A stretch of 64,000 nucleotides of DNA from CAVTQY01 sp963736975 (GTDB lineage: Bacteria; Pseudomonadota; Alphaproteobacteria; Acetobacterales; Acetobacteraceae). The stretch's first letter is position 1. The number at the start of each line of letters is the position of its first letter. The notes beneath the pieces were generated by a model that did not search any database, was not told where the DNA came from, and saw only the letters and a list, made by a program, of their open reading frames with translations. A program made the translations under genes and the position numbers. Where the stretch lies: the NCBI GenBank assembly GCA_963736975.1, contig CAVTQY010000001.1, positions 2,542,001 through 2,606,000 on the forward strand, given 5' to 3'. This document shows, in pieces, positions 26,127 to 36,133 of the stretch.

Positions 26127-28085
26127 TCAATCCGCCATGAAGCGCCGTGCCGCGGCAAGCGCGTCGGCGATTGTGACCTGTTTGCCCGCGCGCCCGAGCT
26201 GTTCCCGGACTTGGCCGACGATATGAGTGCGCACTGTCGCCGGTGCCTTGAGGACGGCGCTGGCCAAAGCGGCGCTGACGGTGGGGGGCCATGTCGCCTC
26301 GAGCCCTGTCCGTGTCGCGCCGAGCAGGGCATTCCCCACTTCACCCTGACCCTCTCCGCGTCGGGGGGCGGACAGGGAATGGCGCAGCGTCGCTGTGGCG
26401 GTGGCGTTCACCGCGCCGTCTGTAACTATCACGCCATATAATATTCGTGCCTGCTCGACGGTCAGAAGACCGTACAGGACCTCCTCCAGCACGCGCGCCG
26501 GATCGCGGGTGAGCGGATCGCCGTAGCCGCCGCCGCTCGGGGTGATCATCCGTAATACATCGCCGGGATGCAGCTCCAGGACATCGATGCGGCCGATATC
26601 GCGCTCATTCAGCACGCAGCGTGCATGCGCGCCGGCGCCGCCCCCGACGAGACCCCACGGTTGGAAACGAAATCGCTCCAACCCCCGCACCGTCATCACC
26701 GAGGAAAATCCGACGTTCTCGATCTCGATCCGCATCGCGTGGCCACCGCGGAACCGTCCCGGCCCGGGCGTGCCTGGCTCCAGTGCGAAGCGGCGGATCA
26801 CCAAAGGTGTTTCCACCTCCACCACCTCGATGGGCGCGCTTTTCAGGAAGCCGACCGGCTGGTCGATGCCGTCCACGCCGTCGCCTCGTGCCCGACCGCC
26901 GCTGCCGCCGATGAACGGTTCCACGACACTGACATGTCGCTGCCCGGTTCGCGGATCGGTCGATGCAACGGAAATGATCCCCGCCTGGCCGGCGCCGGCC
27001 GCCGCGATCCCGCCCGGCACCGCTTGGTTCAGGCAACCGAGGATCGCGTCATAGACGCGCATGACCGCAACCCATCGATTGCCCATCGCGGCAGGGAATT
27101 CCGCGTTCATGAAGGTGCCGCGCGGTGCATGCGTGCGGATCGGGCGGATGATGCCGCCGGAGATCGGGATGGTCGGCTCGATCGTCTGTATCCAGTTGAC
27201 GATCGGCATGCACAGGAATGGATGCGGCCTTTCGCTGGTGGTGAAGTTCAGGGCGTAGCGCACCTGCGGATCGCTGCCGGCAAAATCCATCTCCAGCGTT
27301 TCGCCGCGTTTGCTCATCCTCGCCTGCATGAAGATGAAGCCGTCGCCTCGGAACGCCTCCAGGTAGTCGTGGAAGATATAATCGCCGTCGGTCAGCCGAG
27401 CGATCGCCGCCCGCGCCTTTGCTTCCGATAGCGCCAATACATCCTGCACGCTGACGAGGAAATCCGCGGTACTGTAGCGGTCGCACAACTCCTGAGTCCG
27501 GCGATCGAGCAGCGCCAATCCCGAGAGCATGGCCTGCAGGTCGCCCCAGATCAGGTCCGGGATGCGCGAATTGTCGGCGAAGAAGTGCCACAACGGCTCG
27601 TTCAGCTCGCCGCCGCGGTAGAGCAGGCTGGGGCGCATCCGCACCCCTTCCTGAAACACTTCATAGTTCGTGGGCGATATGCTGCCGGGCACCGAACCGC
27701 CGATATCGGAGGCGTGGATGAACGCCCAGCCGAAGGCGATCACCTGTCTGTCGCGGAACACCGGACGCAGCAGATGGATATCCATGGTGTGCGTGCAGAG
27801 AGCATCGCCGGAGAATGGGTCGTTGCTTATGATAATGTCACCAGGTGCGAGGCGCTCGATGCCGATCTCGTCCACCATGCCGCGGAGGTTTTGGCAGACG
27901 GAGGATGTGACGCCGGCGCGCATCGGGTAAGCGAAGAATTCGCCGTCGGTGCTGGCGAGCGCCACCTGGTAGTCCTGCGTTTGTTTGACGAAGGTGGTGT
28001 AGGCGGATCGGTAGGCGACGTTGCTGGCTTCTTCGGCGATGGCAGCGAAGCGGTTGCGCATCACCTCGGTGCGGACCGGGTCCAT
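26127..28085 (-). CDS. hyuB: N-methylhydantoinase B / oxoprolinase beta-type subunit
   Basis: 652-residue subunit of an ATP-dependent hydantoinase or acetophenone-carboxylase-like complex. Landmarks are the N-terminal RTEVMRNRFAAIAEEAS, GDIIISNDPF, LRPVFRDRQVIAFGWAFIHASDIG-like segment, and C-terminal SGGGYGDPLTRDP. Start at 28085 (MDPVRTEV) is the family norm. It lies 1 base after hyuA. The region coded by 26335-26390 carries a repeat-like insert (LRHSLSAPRRGEGQGEVG) near the C-terminus, not expected in the family, so the tail may be altered without loss of the frame. Confidence 0.88.
   Translation of the reverse strand: MDPVRTEVMRNRFAAIAEEASNVAYRSAYTTFVKQTQDYQVALASTDGEFFAYPMRAGVTSSVCQNLRGMVDEIGIERLAPGDIIISNDPFSGDALCTHTMDIHLLRPVFRDRQVIAFGWAFIHASDIGGSVPGSISPTNYEVFQEGVRMRPSLLYRGGELNEPLWHFFADNSRIPDLIWGDLQAMLSGLALLDRRTQELCDRYSTADFLVSVQDVLALSEAKARAAIARLTDGDYIFHDYLEAFRGDGFIFMQARMSKRGETLEMDFAGSDPQVRYALNFTTSERPHPFLCMPIVNWIQTIEPTIPISGGIIRPIRTHAPRGTFMNAEFPAAMGNRWVAVMRVYDAILGCLNQAVPGGIAAAGAGQAGIISVASTDPRTGQRHVSVVEPFIGGSGGRARGDGVDGIDQPVGFLKSAPIEVVEVETPLVIRRFALEPGTPGPGRFRGGHAMRIEIENVGFSSVMTVRGLERFRFQPWGLVGGGAGAHARCVLNERDIGRIDVLELHPGDVLRMITPSGGGYGDPLTRDPARVLEEVLYGLLTVEQARILYGVIVTDGAVNATATATLRHSLSAPRRGEGQGEVGNALLGATRTGLEATWPPTVSAALASAVLKAPATVRTHIVGQVREQLGRAGKQVTIADALAAARRFMAD
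26335..26390. repeat. REP-like palindromic insert inside hyuB
   Basis: An imperfect palindrome bounded by ATTCCC and GGGAAT, with CACCCTGACCCTCTCCGCG and a GC-rich return arm, similar in style to the intergenic elements elsewhere in the window. It stays in frame with hyuB and adds a basic low-complexity peptide segment. Similarity to the other copies is loose. Confidence 0.4.
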
Positions 28086-28086
28086 C

Positions 28087-30124
28087 TCAGCGCGCCTTCT
28101 GCAGGATGAGATCGCCAAAGCGGCCGAGCTCGACGGTGAAGCCGGGCGGGATCACCACCGTCGCGGTCTCCTGCTCGATGATGGCGGGGCCCGTGCCGTT
28201 CCAGCCTGTTGGCAAATCGGCCCAGCGGAACAGGGGCGTGTCGTGCCACTCGCCGTCGAAGCGGGCCGGGCGGCTGCCGCAGGGCGCCCCATGAGGCGTT
28301 CGTGCCTGCGCCGGCACCGCAGCGGGACGCGGCAGCCGGCCGCGGATGCGCACGCGGAGTGCCAAGACCTCGATCCGCGTGCCCGGCTCGGCATGGCCAT
28401 ACAGGCGATAGTGCTGGGCATGGAAACTCGCGGCGATGGCGTCCAGATCGCCTTCCTTAGCGGCGGCTTCGTCCACCGGCGTATCGACCGTGAACGATTG
28501 GCCCGCATAGCGGATATCAGCCCCATGCTCGAATTCAGGCGCGATGTCGGGCGCCTGGGCGGCGAGCCAATCGCGCCCCTCGGTGCGCAACGCCGCGTAA
28601 ATGTCGCGCAGCAGTGCCGATGTCAGCGCCAAGCCATGCACCGTGCGTACGACGTCGTACAGCAGGTCGGAGACCAGGCCGCCGAAGGCGCAGAACACCG
28701 AGGAGACACGGGGGACGACCACGCGGCCGATGCCGATCTCATGTGCCAGCAGCGGACCGTGGATCGCGCCGGCGCCGCCGTAGATCATCAGCGTGAGCTC
28801 ACCGGGCTCGACGCCGAGCCTGGCGATGAAGGGCAGCGCGTTGGCGAGCATGTTGGACGTGGCGACCGCGATCACGCTTTCCGCGGCATGCGTCACGTTG
28901 CCGCGGAGCGCGGATGCGATCGGGCGCATCGCCGTCTCGGCAAGGTCGCCGCGCAGACGCAATCCGCCGGCCAGCGGCGCATCTTCCGAGAGATAGCCAC
29001 AGAGCAGATAGGCATCCGAAACTGTGGGCGCTTCTCCGCCCGTGCCGTAGCAGGCCGGGCCGGGTACAGCGCCGGCGGAACGCGGTCCGACTTTCAGCAC
29101 CGGCCCGTCGAGCCAGGCGATGGAGCCGCCGCCGGCGCCGATTGCCTCGATCGCTGTTACGGGCATCATCAGCGGGAAGTCGCCGACCCGCCCGTCATGT
29201 GAGACCATAACCCGCCCGTTGTGCACGAGCGAGATGTCCGTGCTGGTGCCGCCCATATCCATGGTCAGCAGCGAGGGCTCCGTCAACATGGCGCCCAATT
29301 CGGCGGCCGCGGTCACGCCGGCTGCGGGGCCGGAAAGCAGTGTATGGATCGGCATGCGGGCAGCCTCCTTGGCGCCCATGACCCCGCCGTTGGATTTGGT
29401 GACCAGCAGGCGCGCATTCGGCAGTGCATCGCGGAGGAATTGGTCGAGCTCGTCGAGGTAACCCGACATGGCGCGACGGGCATAGGCGTTCAGCAGGGCG
29501 GCGCAGGCGCGCTCATATTCCTGCGCCTGCGGCCAGACTTCGTGCGAAAGGACGAGGTCTACGCCCGGAATGGCGGCGCGGATGGCTTCCGCCGCGGCGC
29601 GTTCATGCGCCGGGTTGCGGTAGGCATGCAGCAAGCAGACGGCGATCGCTGCGGCGCCGGCGGCGACCGCCGCACGGGCGGCGGTGATGGCGTCTTCCGT
29701 GCGGAGCGGCGTATCGATGCTGCCGTCGGCGAGCAGCCGCTCGGTCACTTCGAACACCATCCGGCGCGGGATCAACGGCGGCGGGCGCGTGCTGAACAGA
29801 TCGACCGGACGATCGAAACGCAACCGCGCGATGGAGAGGATGTCGCGGAAGCCTTCAGTTACCAAAAGCGCCAGCGGCGGCCCGCTGCGCTCGATCACCG
29901 CGTTGGTGCTGACTGTGGTGCCGTGCACGATAAGCGCCGGATCGGTGCGGCGGATGCGCCCGGAGTTCAAGAAGCTGCCGCAGGCCTGCCTTCACGCCTT
30001 CCGCGAAAGCCGGCGGGGTGGACGGGAGTTTGAACGCCTTCACTGAGGTGTAGCCGTTGGGGTTGCCGTCCCAGAACGCGAAGTCCGTGAACGTGCCGCC
30101 GATATCGATGCCGATCCTGAGCAT
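28087..30124 (-). pseudogene. hyuA: N-methylhydantoinase A subunit, frameshifted near the N-terminus
   Basis: ATPase-type subunit partnering hyuB. The N-terminal frame has the ASKHA phosphate loop LRIGIDIGGTFTDF and runs to GVKAGLRQLLELRAHP, where it becomes unlike the family. A second frame picks up at about 29970 with NSGRIRRTDPALIVHGTT and continues through VDLVLSHEV, TMDMGGTSTDISLV and MIYGGAGAIHGPLLA to the end. One extra base near 29971 explains the break. An upstream in-frame ATG at 30151 is also possible. If the base is an error the gene is intact at about 680 residues. Confidence 0.8.
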
Positions 30125-30306
30125 GACCACAGGATCATGAGGGTCCGTCATCCCGTCAATCGAGCCCGCGCGGCCTGGATCGCGATGTGAAGCCGTACGT
30201 CTGGAAGCATGCGCGCCGCATAAGCACCGCGCGTCGCTGCTTCAGGAGGCGATCCTTCACCAAGGATAGCCGCGGAGGTCGATCACTCCAGACTGCGGCG
30301 CGTCAC

Positions 30307-30900
30307 TCACGCCGGCAATGACCATCGGATGATTCGCCCGAAACTCGATGGGACCATTGGGTTGGTTGACGACAAGCCTTCCTTCGAATAATGCCAGCCT
30401 GCCCGATTGTATAGCGGAACCAATTCATCGCGACAGAAAAGAAGCAAAAACAGAACACCATGCTCGCTGACCAGGTAGGAAACAGCTTCTCCTATCGCTC
30501 TGGTCGCGAAACCGCGGCCTCGCTGCTCAGGAAGAGTCATAATTCCCCCGACACCTCCAACTGCGACATCGACGCCGTTGTGGGCAGCAAGGCGGGTCAC
30601 CATGCCGACTCGCGACACCAATCTCTCATGGCTCCAAACCAACACGCTCCATATTGGAGGCGCCCATGTGATGGCTCGACCGGGCCTAGCCGCATGTGCT
30701 TCGGGTGGGTAGGTAGCCTTCCTCAGTGCGTGCAATGCAGAACGTTCTTCGTGGTTGAGATCTTGATCTGATTTTATTTCGATGCGGATGCTCCCTCCGA
30801 TGCCGGCCGATGCGAACAGCCTTGGAGGCAGTGTCTCTCGACCGGCAATCAATGGCGTCCCGCCTAGCAGCTCAGGCTCGAAGCTGGCATCCTCCGCCAA
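30307..30900 (-). CDS. GNAT acetyltransferase (AAC(2')-like layout)
   Basis: 197-residue acyltransferase. Acetyl-CoA site: GGVGGIMTLPEQRGRGFATRAIG, given here by its key EQRGRGFA loop, followed by a hydrophobic strand (VLFLLLFC) and LVPLYNRAGW. An N-terminal part with SALHALRKATYPPE resembles aminoglycoside 2'-N-acetyltransferase-like proteins, but substrate cannot be inferred. The GC content is slightly lower than its neighbours and it stands alone. Confidence 0.75.
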   Translation of the reverse strand: MAEDASFEPELLGGTPLIAGRETLPPRLFASAGIGGSIRIEIKSDQDLNHEERSALHALRKATYPPEAHAARPGRAITWAPPIWSVLVWSHERLVSRVGMVTRLAAHNGVDVAVGGVGGIMTLPEQRGRGFATRAIGEAVSYLVSEHGVLFLLLFCRDELVPLYNRAGWHYSKEGLSSTNPMVPSSFGRIIRWSLPA

Positions 30901-30950
30901 GCGGATCCCCTGATTCAGTTTAATTCAGCGACTTGCCGCGCATCTCCCGG

Positions 30951-32088
30951 TCAGGCGGTAAACGTGAAGCTGCTGCCGGTGGCGCAGAGCACCAGCTTCT
31001 CCGGCATCTCCTGCCTGGCAAGCGCGATGAAGTTCTGCCCACTGCAGTGCATCGGCAGTACGTGCTCCAGGTTGAACGTCTTCAACTGCGCCATCACCTG
31101 ACGCAGATAGTCGTCCGGCGCCGGAGCAAGATGGAAGCCGCCGACCAGTGCGTAGATCTTGTCGATGCCGGTGATGTCCTGCGCCCGCTTCAACGTGTTG
31201 ATGATCCCGGCATGGCCGCAGGAGCTGATCACCACCAGTCCGCGATCGCCCAGCCGGAAACAGGTCGCGTGCTCATGCCAGTGCTGGTCGGGCTCCGGCC
31301 TTCCGGCCAGCTCGTCGGCTGTGAAATGACGGTTCAGATATGCGTTCGCGTCGCAGCCCAAGCCGTCATTAACGCCGTATTCCACCCAGGTGTTCGGCAA
31401 CACGTGTTCGATGCTGACGCGCGGAACGATGCCGGTGGTGAAGGCATGGCCTTCGATAATGATGGGCATTTCCGACAGCACCGGCTGTACGCCGAGCGCC
31501 TTCAACCTGCTTCGATCCAGAGGCGCCGAAACGAGTGAAACTGCCATCCGGATTGCGATTGAAGCGATAGCAGAAATCGTCCTCGCCGCCGGTGTACAGG
31601 CGCAGGTCCTTTCGCATGCGCGGACGCTGCGCCTCCAGGAAGCCCATCAGGCCACCGACATGGTCGTAATGGCCATGACTGATGATGAGCGCGTCCACTT
31701 CGGCGACGTCGATCTTCATCAGTTCGAGATTGTTGGCATAGACATCGGAAGTGAAGCCGAAATCCAGCAGATAGCGACGGGTCTCGTTGCCCTTCACCGA
31801 CTCGAGGTGCAGCGCCAGTCCCCACTCGCTTTCCAGCGTCTTGCCTTGCGCCGCCTCCGGGAATCCGGTGCGCCGCACCGCGAGGTCCGGCAGATCCACT
31901 CCGCGCAAGAAGATATCATGGGTGCCGTCGGTGATCTCCCGCACGGTCAGTTCGTCGATGACCGGCGCGTCGATCCGTACGGGCGCGGCACGAGCGGAGC
32001 GGTCGAGCGGGGCGCTGCAGGTCAGGAGCGCTCCGCCGAGCATCGCGGAGCCTTGCAGGAAACGGCGACGATCGAACGATTGCAGCAT
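30951..32088 (-). pseudogene. Tat-exported MBL-fold hydrolase (COG1237-like), frameshifted
   Basis: N-terminus has a twin-arginine signal (SFDRRRFLQGSAMLGGALL), start 32088. The MBL metal motif is ISHGHYDHVGGL. The frame runs to SFTRFGASGSKQVEG and then degenerates. Another frame resumes at about 31521 as LDRSRLKALGVQPVLSEMP and runs to 30951 with SSCGHAGIINTL and LPMHCSGQ, the remaining metal ligands. One extra base explains the split. The pattern fits dihydropterin-type MBL proteins of unknown substrate, here exported folded to the periplasm. Confidence 0.75.
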
Positions 32089-32157
32089 CTCAGATGTGCC
32101 TAGTTTCGGTAGTATCGTTACCGTAGCTGCATAAGCAGCGGCGGTCAATCGCGGGGT

Positions 32158-32214
32158 GAGCCCTCACCCTGTTCGCTTCCAAACCGACCTCTCCCGCAAG
32201 CGGGAGAGGTGAAG
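32158..32214. repeat. REP-like palindrome upstream of MBL gene
   Basis: Perfect 11-base arms ACCTCTCCCGC (32187-32197) and its complement (32200-32210) with an AA loop, preceded by CCCTCACCCTG. The arms are identical to those at 3932-3955, and the flanking CGACC and GGTCG extend the stem. It lies between the MBL-fold gene and the convergent-side end of an MFS gene. Confidence 0.7.
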
Positions 32215-32265
32215 GTCGTCGATCGCCGGAATTGCCCAGGAGAGCCAACATTTTGGTGCTTGCTA

Positions 32266-33552
32266 TCAACCCAGAGGCTTGCCGCGGGTCTCCGGGATCA
32301 GGCTGAACACGATCATGCCCGCCAGGCAGATCGCCATGATGTACGCCGGCATGCCCCAGGTGATTTTCGCCTGAATGAAGGCGGTGGCGATCAGCGGCGC
32401 GGTGCCGCCGAAAATCGCGCTGCACACCGCATAAGGCAGGCCGATGCCGGACGTGCGCACCCGCGTCGGGAATACTTCGCACAGCACCGGGGCGAGCACG
32501 CCGTTGCTCATGGCGATGAACAGGATGCCGACAATGTCCACCAGCAGGAATGTCCCGAAGCTGGCATGATGCAGTGCATCGAACAGCGGGAAGGCGAAGA
32601 TGAAGAACCCGCCGACCGCGCCGTACAACAGCGGCTTGCGACCGATGCGGTCGGACAATGCGGCGAACGCCGGCACAGCCACGCAATACACCGCCATGGC
32701 GATGGTGCTGGCCCCGAAGCCCTGCGCCAACGGCAGGCCAGAAGCGAGATGCGCGTAGGAAGGCAGGAACACGGTCCAGGTATAGAACTGCACCGTCCCC
32801 ATCTGCAGCACGAAGACGAACAACGTTTCCCTGGGGAATTCGCGCACCGCCTCGATCAGCGGATGGCGCGCCAGCGCATGGCGTCGCTCGATCGCCTCGA
32901 AATGCGGCGTCTCCGGCAGACCGAGCCGCAGCCACAGCCCGTAAACCGCGCCCAGCGCGCCGATGAAGAACGGGATGCGCCAGCCCCATACATCGAGTGC
33001 CGAACGCGGAATGTAGTTGGTGGTCAGCGCGGAGACGCCGGTGGCGATCAGGATCGCCGCGCCGATGCTGATCATCTGCCAGGAGCTGGCGAGCGCGCGG
33101 CGGTCGGGCGGGGAATGTTCGACCAGGAACACCGATGAGCCCTGGAACTCCCCGCCGGCGGAGAAGCCTTGCAACAGCCGGGCGAACAACAGGATCAGCG
33201 GCGCCGCGAGGCCAATCGCGGCGAAAGGCGGGCAGACCGCGACGATCAGGCTGCCGAGCCCCATCAGCACGATGCACAGCGACAGCATGCGTCGCCGGCC
33301 GCGCTTATCGGCATAGGGCGAGAGCACGATCGAACCCACGGGGCGCATCAGGAAGCCCAGCGCGAAGGTGGCGAGTGTGGCGAGCAGCGCTGTCGCCGGA
33401 TTGCCGGCTGGGAAGAACTGGCCGGCAAATGCGGCCGAGAGCAGGCCGTATATGGTCCAGTCGTACCACTCGATCAGGTTGCCGAATGCGCCGCCGACGA
33501 TCGTGGATGTACCCGTGGCGACGCCCATCGCCGGGACAGTTTGCTCGGACAT
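32266..33552 (-). CDS. MFS transporter, metabolite:H+ symporter type
   Basis: 428-residue 12-helix permease. The start at 33552 has an excellent GGAAGGAG upstream. Signatures of the MHS subfamily are FGNLIEWYDWTIYG at the N-terminus, RPVGSIVLSPYADKRGRRRML between helices 2 and 3 (key residues given), and LLQGFSAGGEFQG. Likely a proton symporter for an organic acid or compatible solute. No operon partner is evident. Confidence 0.88.
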   Translation of the reverse strand: MSEQTVPAMGVATGTSTIVGGAFGNLIEWYDWTIYGLLSAAFAGQFFPAGNPATALLATLATFALGFLMRPVGSIVLSPYADKRGRRRMLSLCIVLMGLGSLIVAVCPPFAAIGLAAPLILLFARLLQGFSAGGEFQGSSVFLVEHSPPDRRALASSWQMISIGAAILIATGVSALTTNYIPRSALDVWGWRIPFFIGALGAVYGLWLRLGLPETPHFEAIERRHALARHPLIEAVREFPRETLFVFVLQMGTVQFYTWTVFLPSYAHLASGLPLAQGFGASTIAMAVYCVAVPAFAALSDRIGRKPLLYGAVGGFFIFAFPLFDALHHASFGTFLLVDIVGILFIAMSNGVLAPVLCEVFPTRVRTSGIGLPYAVCSAIFGGTAPLIATAFIQAKITWGMPAYIMAICLAGMIVFSLIPETRGKPLG

Positions 33553-33598
33553 GCAAGTCTCCTTCCGAGTCGGTGCTTACCCGGCAATCCTGACCGTC

Positions 33599-33913
33599 CT
33601 ACCGAAGCGCGGCAACAACCGCGTCCCGTACGTCACCCGGCTGGCCCTCGACAGCGGCCAGCAGGCGACGCAACTGACCGCGCAGCTCATACACCTGGTC
33701 GAGCAGCGACAGCACCACCGGGATCGCCTCCTCGCCCACATCCATGCCGTAGCGCAGATCGCGGATCAGGCGGATGCGGGCGATGTCGATCTCGCGGAAC
33801 TCCCAGACCTCGCCGGTGGAATCCGGCTGCACCCAGCCACGCTCGATCCAGGCCGTCAGCTCGACTGCCTGGACATCGCCGAACAGCGCGATGACAGCCT
33901 CGAACTGCATCAC
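33599..33913 (-). CDS. cbpM: CbpM-like chaperone modulator
   Basis: 104-residue protein that in E. coli binds the J-domain of CbpA and damps it. The MerR-like core ELTAWIERGWVQPD...IDIARIRLIRDL fits CbpM/YccV-like modulators. It overlaps the 3' end of the CbpA-like gene by 4 bases on the same strand, the standard arrangement. A coiled-coil-like C-terminal half follows. Confidence 0.8.
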   Translation of the reverse strand: MMQFEAVIALFGDVQAVELTAWIERGWVQPDSTGEVWEFREIDIARIRLIRDLRYGMDVGEEAIPVVLSLLDQVYELRGQLRRLLAAVEGQPGDVRDAVVAALR

Positions 33914-34836
33914 TCCGTCTCCAGGTCGGCGCGCGGGTCGAACGGATGCTGCGGTTTCCAGCCCCGCAGGAAATCGGCAAGGGCCGGTTCATTGCCGGGC
34001 GGCAGGACCACGTTCAGCTCGACATACTGATGCCCGTGCCCGGCGACGCCGCGGCCGCGCAGCCGGAGCCGTGTGCCGGTGCCGGACCCCGGCGGGATGG
34101 TGACCCGCACCCGGCCCTTGATTGTCGGCACTTCCAACGCGGCCCCCAGCACTGCCTCCTGGATCGTCACCGGCAGTTCGAGGATGATGTCCTCGCCTTC
34201 GCGGCGAAACAGTTTGTGCGGCGCGATCGCCACTTCCACCAGTGCATCGCCGGGCGGGCCTTCGCCGATGCCGGGTCCGCCTTGCCCTTTCAGTCGCAGC
34301 ACATGTCCGTCGCTCACGCCGGCTGGAATTCGCACATCCAGAGTGCGCCCGTCCGGCATGTTAATGCGACGGGTGGTGCCGTTGACGGCGTCGAGAAAAG
34401 AGATGGTCAGGGTATAATGCTCGTCCTGGCCGCGGAAATTGAACTGTCGTCCGCCGCGCGCTCCGGCACCGCCGAAGCCTTGCGCGCCGAAAGCCTGCGC
34501 GAAGATGTTTTCCAGGTCTTCGGGATCGATGCCGCCGGTGGAGGCGCGGTATTTCTGCCGGCCCGCCGCATCGGCGTATTCACGGTAGAACGGACGTTGC
34601 GGTGCTGTTTCGTTACCAGCAGCATCGATTTCACCGCGGTCGTAGCGCGCACGTTTGTCCGAATCGGACAGCAGGTCGTTGGCGGCGTTGATTTGCTTGA
34701 ACCGCTCCGCAGCTTCCGGTTTGCCGGGATTGAGATCCGGATGGTATCGCTTAGCGAGCTTCCGGTACGCGGCGCGGATCTCCGCTTCGTTTGCGCCGCG
34801 TTGCAGCCCCAGCACCTGGTAAGGATCGTCGGCCAT
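33910..34836 (-). CDS. cbpA: CbpA-like DnaJ-family co-chaperone
   Basis: 308 residues. J-domain at residues 4-68 with HPD at 32-34 for DnaK activation, a Gly/Phe-rich linker (AFGAQGFGGAGARGG), then two DnaJ C-terminal beta domains (GHVLRLKGQGGPG, VPTIKGRVRVTIPPGS) without a zinc-finger domain, as in CbpA. Upstream of cbpM. Acts in the cytosol with DnaK and may bind curved DNA. Confidence 0.9.
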   Translation of the reverse strand: MADDPYQVLGLQRGANEAEIRAAYRKLAKRYHPDLNPGKPEAAERFKQINAANDLLSDSDKRARYDRGEIDAAGNETAPQRPFYREYADAAGRQKYRASTGGIDPEDLENIFAQAFGAQGFGGAGARGGRQFNFRGQDEHYTLTISFLDAVNGTTRRINMPDGRTLDVRIPAGVSDGHVLRLKGQGGPGIGEGPPGDALVEVAIAPHKLFRREGEDIILELPVTIQEAVLGAALEVPTIKGRVRVTIPPGSGTGTRLRLRGRGVAGHGHQYVELNVVLPPGNEPALADFLRGWKPQHPFDPRADLETE

Positions 34837-34840
34837 AAGC

Positions 34841-35650
34841 TCAGGTGCCTGTCCAGGCCGGCGCGCGTTTGGTCAGGAACGCGTCGATGCCTTCCGCGGC
34901 ATCGCGCGCCAGCATATTGCGGGTCATGACCTCGGCCGCGTAGCGGTATGCCGCTTCCAGGTCGAGTTCTGCCTGGCGGTAGAACGCCTCCTTGCCGATT
35001 GCCAGGGTAAGCGGGCTTTTGGCGGCGATCCCGGCGGCGAGGGCGAGGACGGCTTCGTCCAGCGCGGGTTCCGGCACCACGCGGTTGACCAGCCCGATCT
35101 CGCGGGCGCGCGCCGCATCGATCAGTTCGCCGGTCAGCAGCATCTCCATCGCGGCCTTGCGGCCGACCGCACGGCTGAGCGCGACCATCGGCGTGGAGCA
35201 GAACAGGCCGATATTGACGCCGGGCGTGGCGAAACGGGCGGTCTCGGCCGCGACGGCAAGGTCGCAGGTGGCGACAAGCTGGCAGCCCGCCGCAGTGGCG
35301 ATGCCATGCACGCGGGCGATCACCGGCTTCGGCAGGCGCACGATCGCCAGCATCAGCCGCGAGCAGGCGGCGAAGGTCGCCTCATAGGCGGCGCGGTCCG
35401 GATTGGCGCGCAACTCGCGCAGGTCATGGCCGGCGCAGAAAGCCGGGCCGGCAGCGGCCAGCACTACGGCTCTGACTGCCGGGTCTGTTGCGATGCGCCC
35501 CAGTTCTTCGGTGAGCGCGGCCATGAGCTCGTGGGAGAGGGCGTTGCGGGCGTGCGGTCGGTTCAAGGTGAGCCAGGCGATGCCGTCGCGATCGCCGCGG
35601 AGCAGGACGGCTTCTGTCGCGGAGACGTCGGTTCCCGGGGGCGCATTCAT
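34841..35650 (-). CDS. Enoyl-CoA hydratase/isomerase-family protein
   Basis: 269-residue crotonase-fold protein: FCAGHDLREL (CoA loop), GIATAAGCQLVATCDLAVA (oxyanion region), TPGVNIGLFCSTP. The two usual hydratase glutamates are not evident: Gln follows the GC of the first and Gly-Val replaces the second, similar to the ECHDC3-type group. So ordinary hydratase activity is doubtful. It ends 4 bases before cbpA's start on the same strand. Catalytic role unknown. Confidence 0.82.
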   Translation of the reverse strand: MNAPPGTDVSATEAVLLRGDRDGIAWLTLNRPHARNALSHELMAALTEELGRIATDPAVRAVVLAAAGPAFCAGHDLRELRANPDRAAYEATFAACSRLMLAIVRLPKPVIARVHGIATAAGCQLVATCDLAVAAETARFATPGVNIGLFCSTPMVALSRAVGRKAAMEMLLTGELIDAARAREIGLVNRVVPEPALDEAVLALAAGIAAKSPLTLAIGKEAFYRQAELDLEAAYRYAAEVMTRNMLARDAAEGIDAFLTKRAPAWTGT

Positions 35651-35718
35651 GGCATGATCTCCTGAGCGGGCTTATCATTGTCGCTGGACCCCGCCATTCC
35701 AAGGCGCAGGCAGGACCA

Positions 35719-36111
35719 ATGACGGATACCGACACCGAACCGAAAGGGCGGCTCGAGCTGCGCATGGTGGCCATGCCGGCCGACACCAACCCCGCGGGAG
35801 ACATTTTCGGCGGCTGGATCATGTCGTTGATGGACCTCGCGGCCGGGATCAGCGCCCGCGGCATCGCCAAGGGCCGGGTGGCGACGGCGGCGGTCTCCAA
35901 TCTCGCCTTTCTGCGGCCCGTTAAGGTTGGCGACGTCATCTGCTGCTATGCCGAGCTGCGCCGGATCGGACGGACGTCGATCACGCTGGGCGTGGAAGCC
36001 TGGGTGCTTCGGCATGGCGAGGGGGAGCGGTTCAAAGTGACGGCGGCCGAGTTCGTCCTGGTGGCGGTGGATGCGGAGGGGCGGCCGCGCGCGGTGTCGC
36101 TCGTGACGTGA
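35719..36111 (+). CDS. Acyl-CoA thioesterase, YciA family
   Basis: 130-residue hotdog enzyme hydrolysing acyl-CoA. Characteristic ADTNPAGDIFGGWIMSLMD contains the catalytic Asn/Asp region, then VSNLAFLRPVKVGDVI. Divergent from the crotonase gene with about 70 bases between. Probably cytosolic; acyl-chain preference unknown. Confidence 0.88.
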   Translation: MTDTDTEPKGRLELRMVAMPADTNPAGDIFGGWIMSLMDLAAGISARGIAKGRVATAAVSNLAFLRPVKVGDVICCYAELRRIGRTSITLGVEAWVLRHGEGERFKVTAAEFVLVAVDAEGRPRAVSLVT

Positions 36112-36133
36112 GCTCAAGCTGGAACGCACACAA

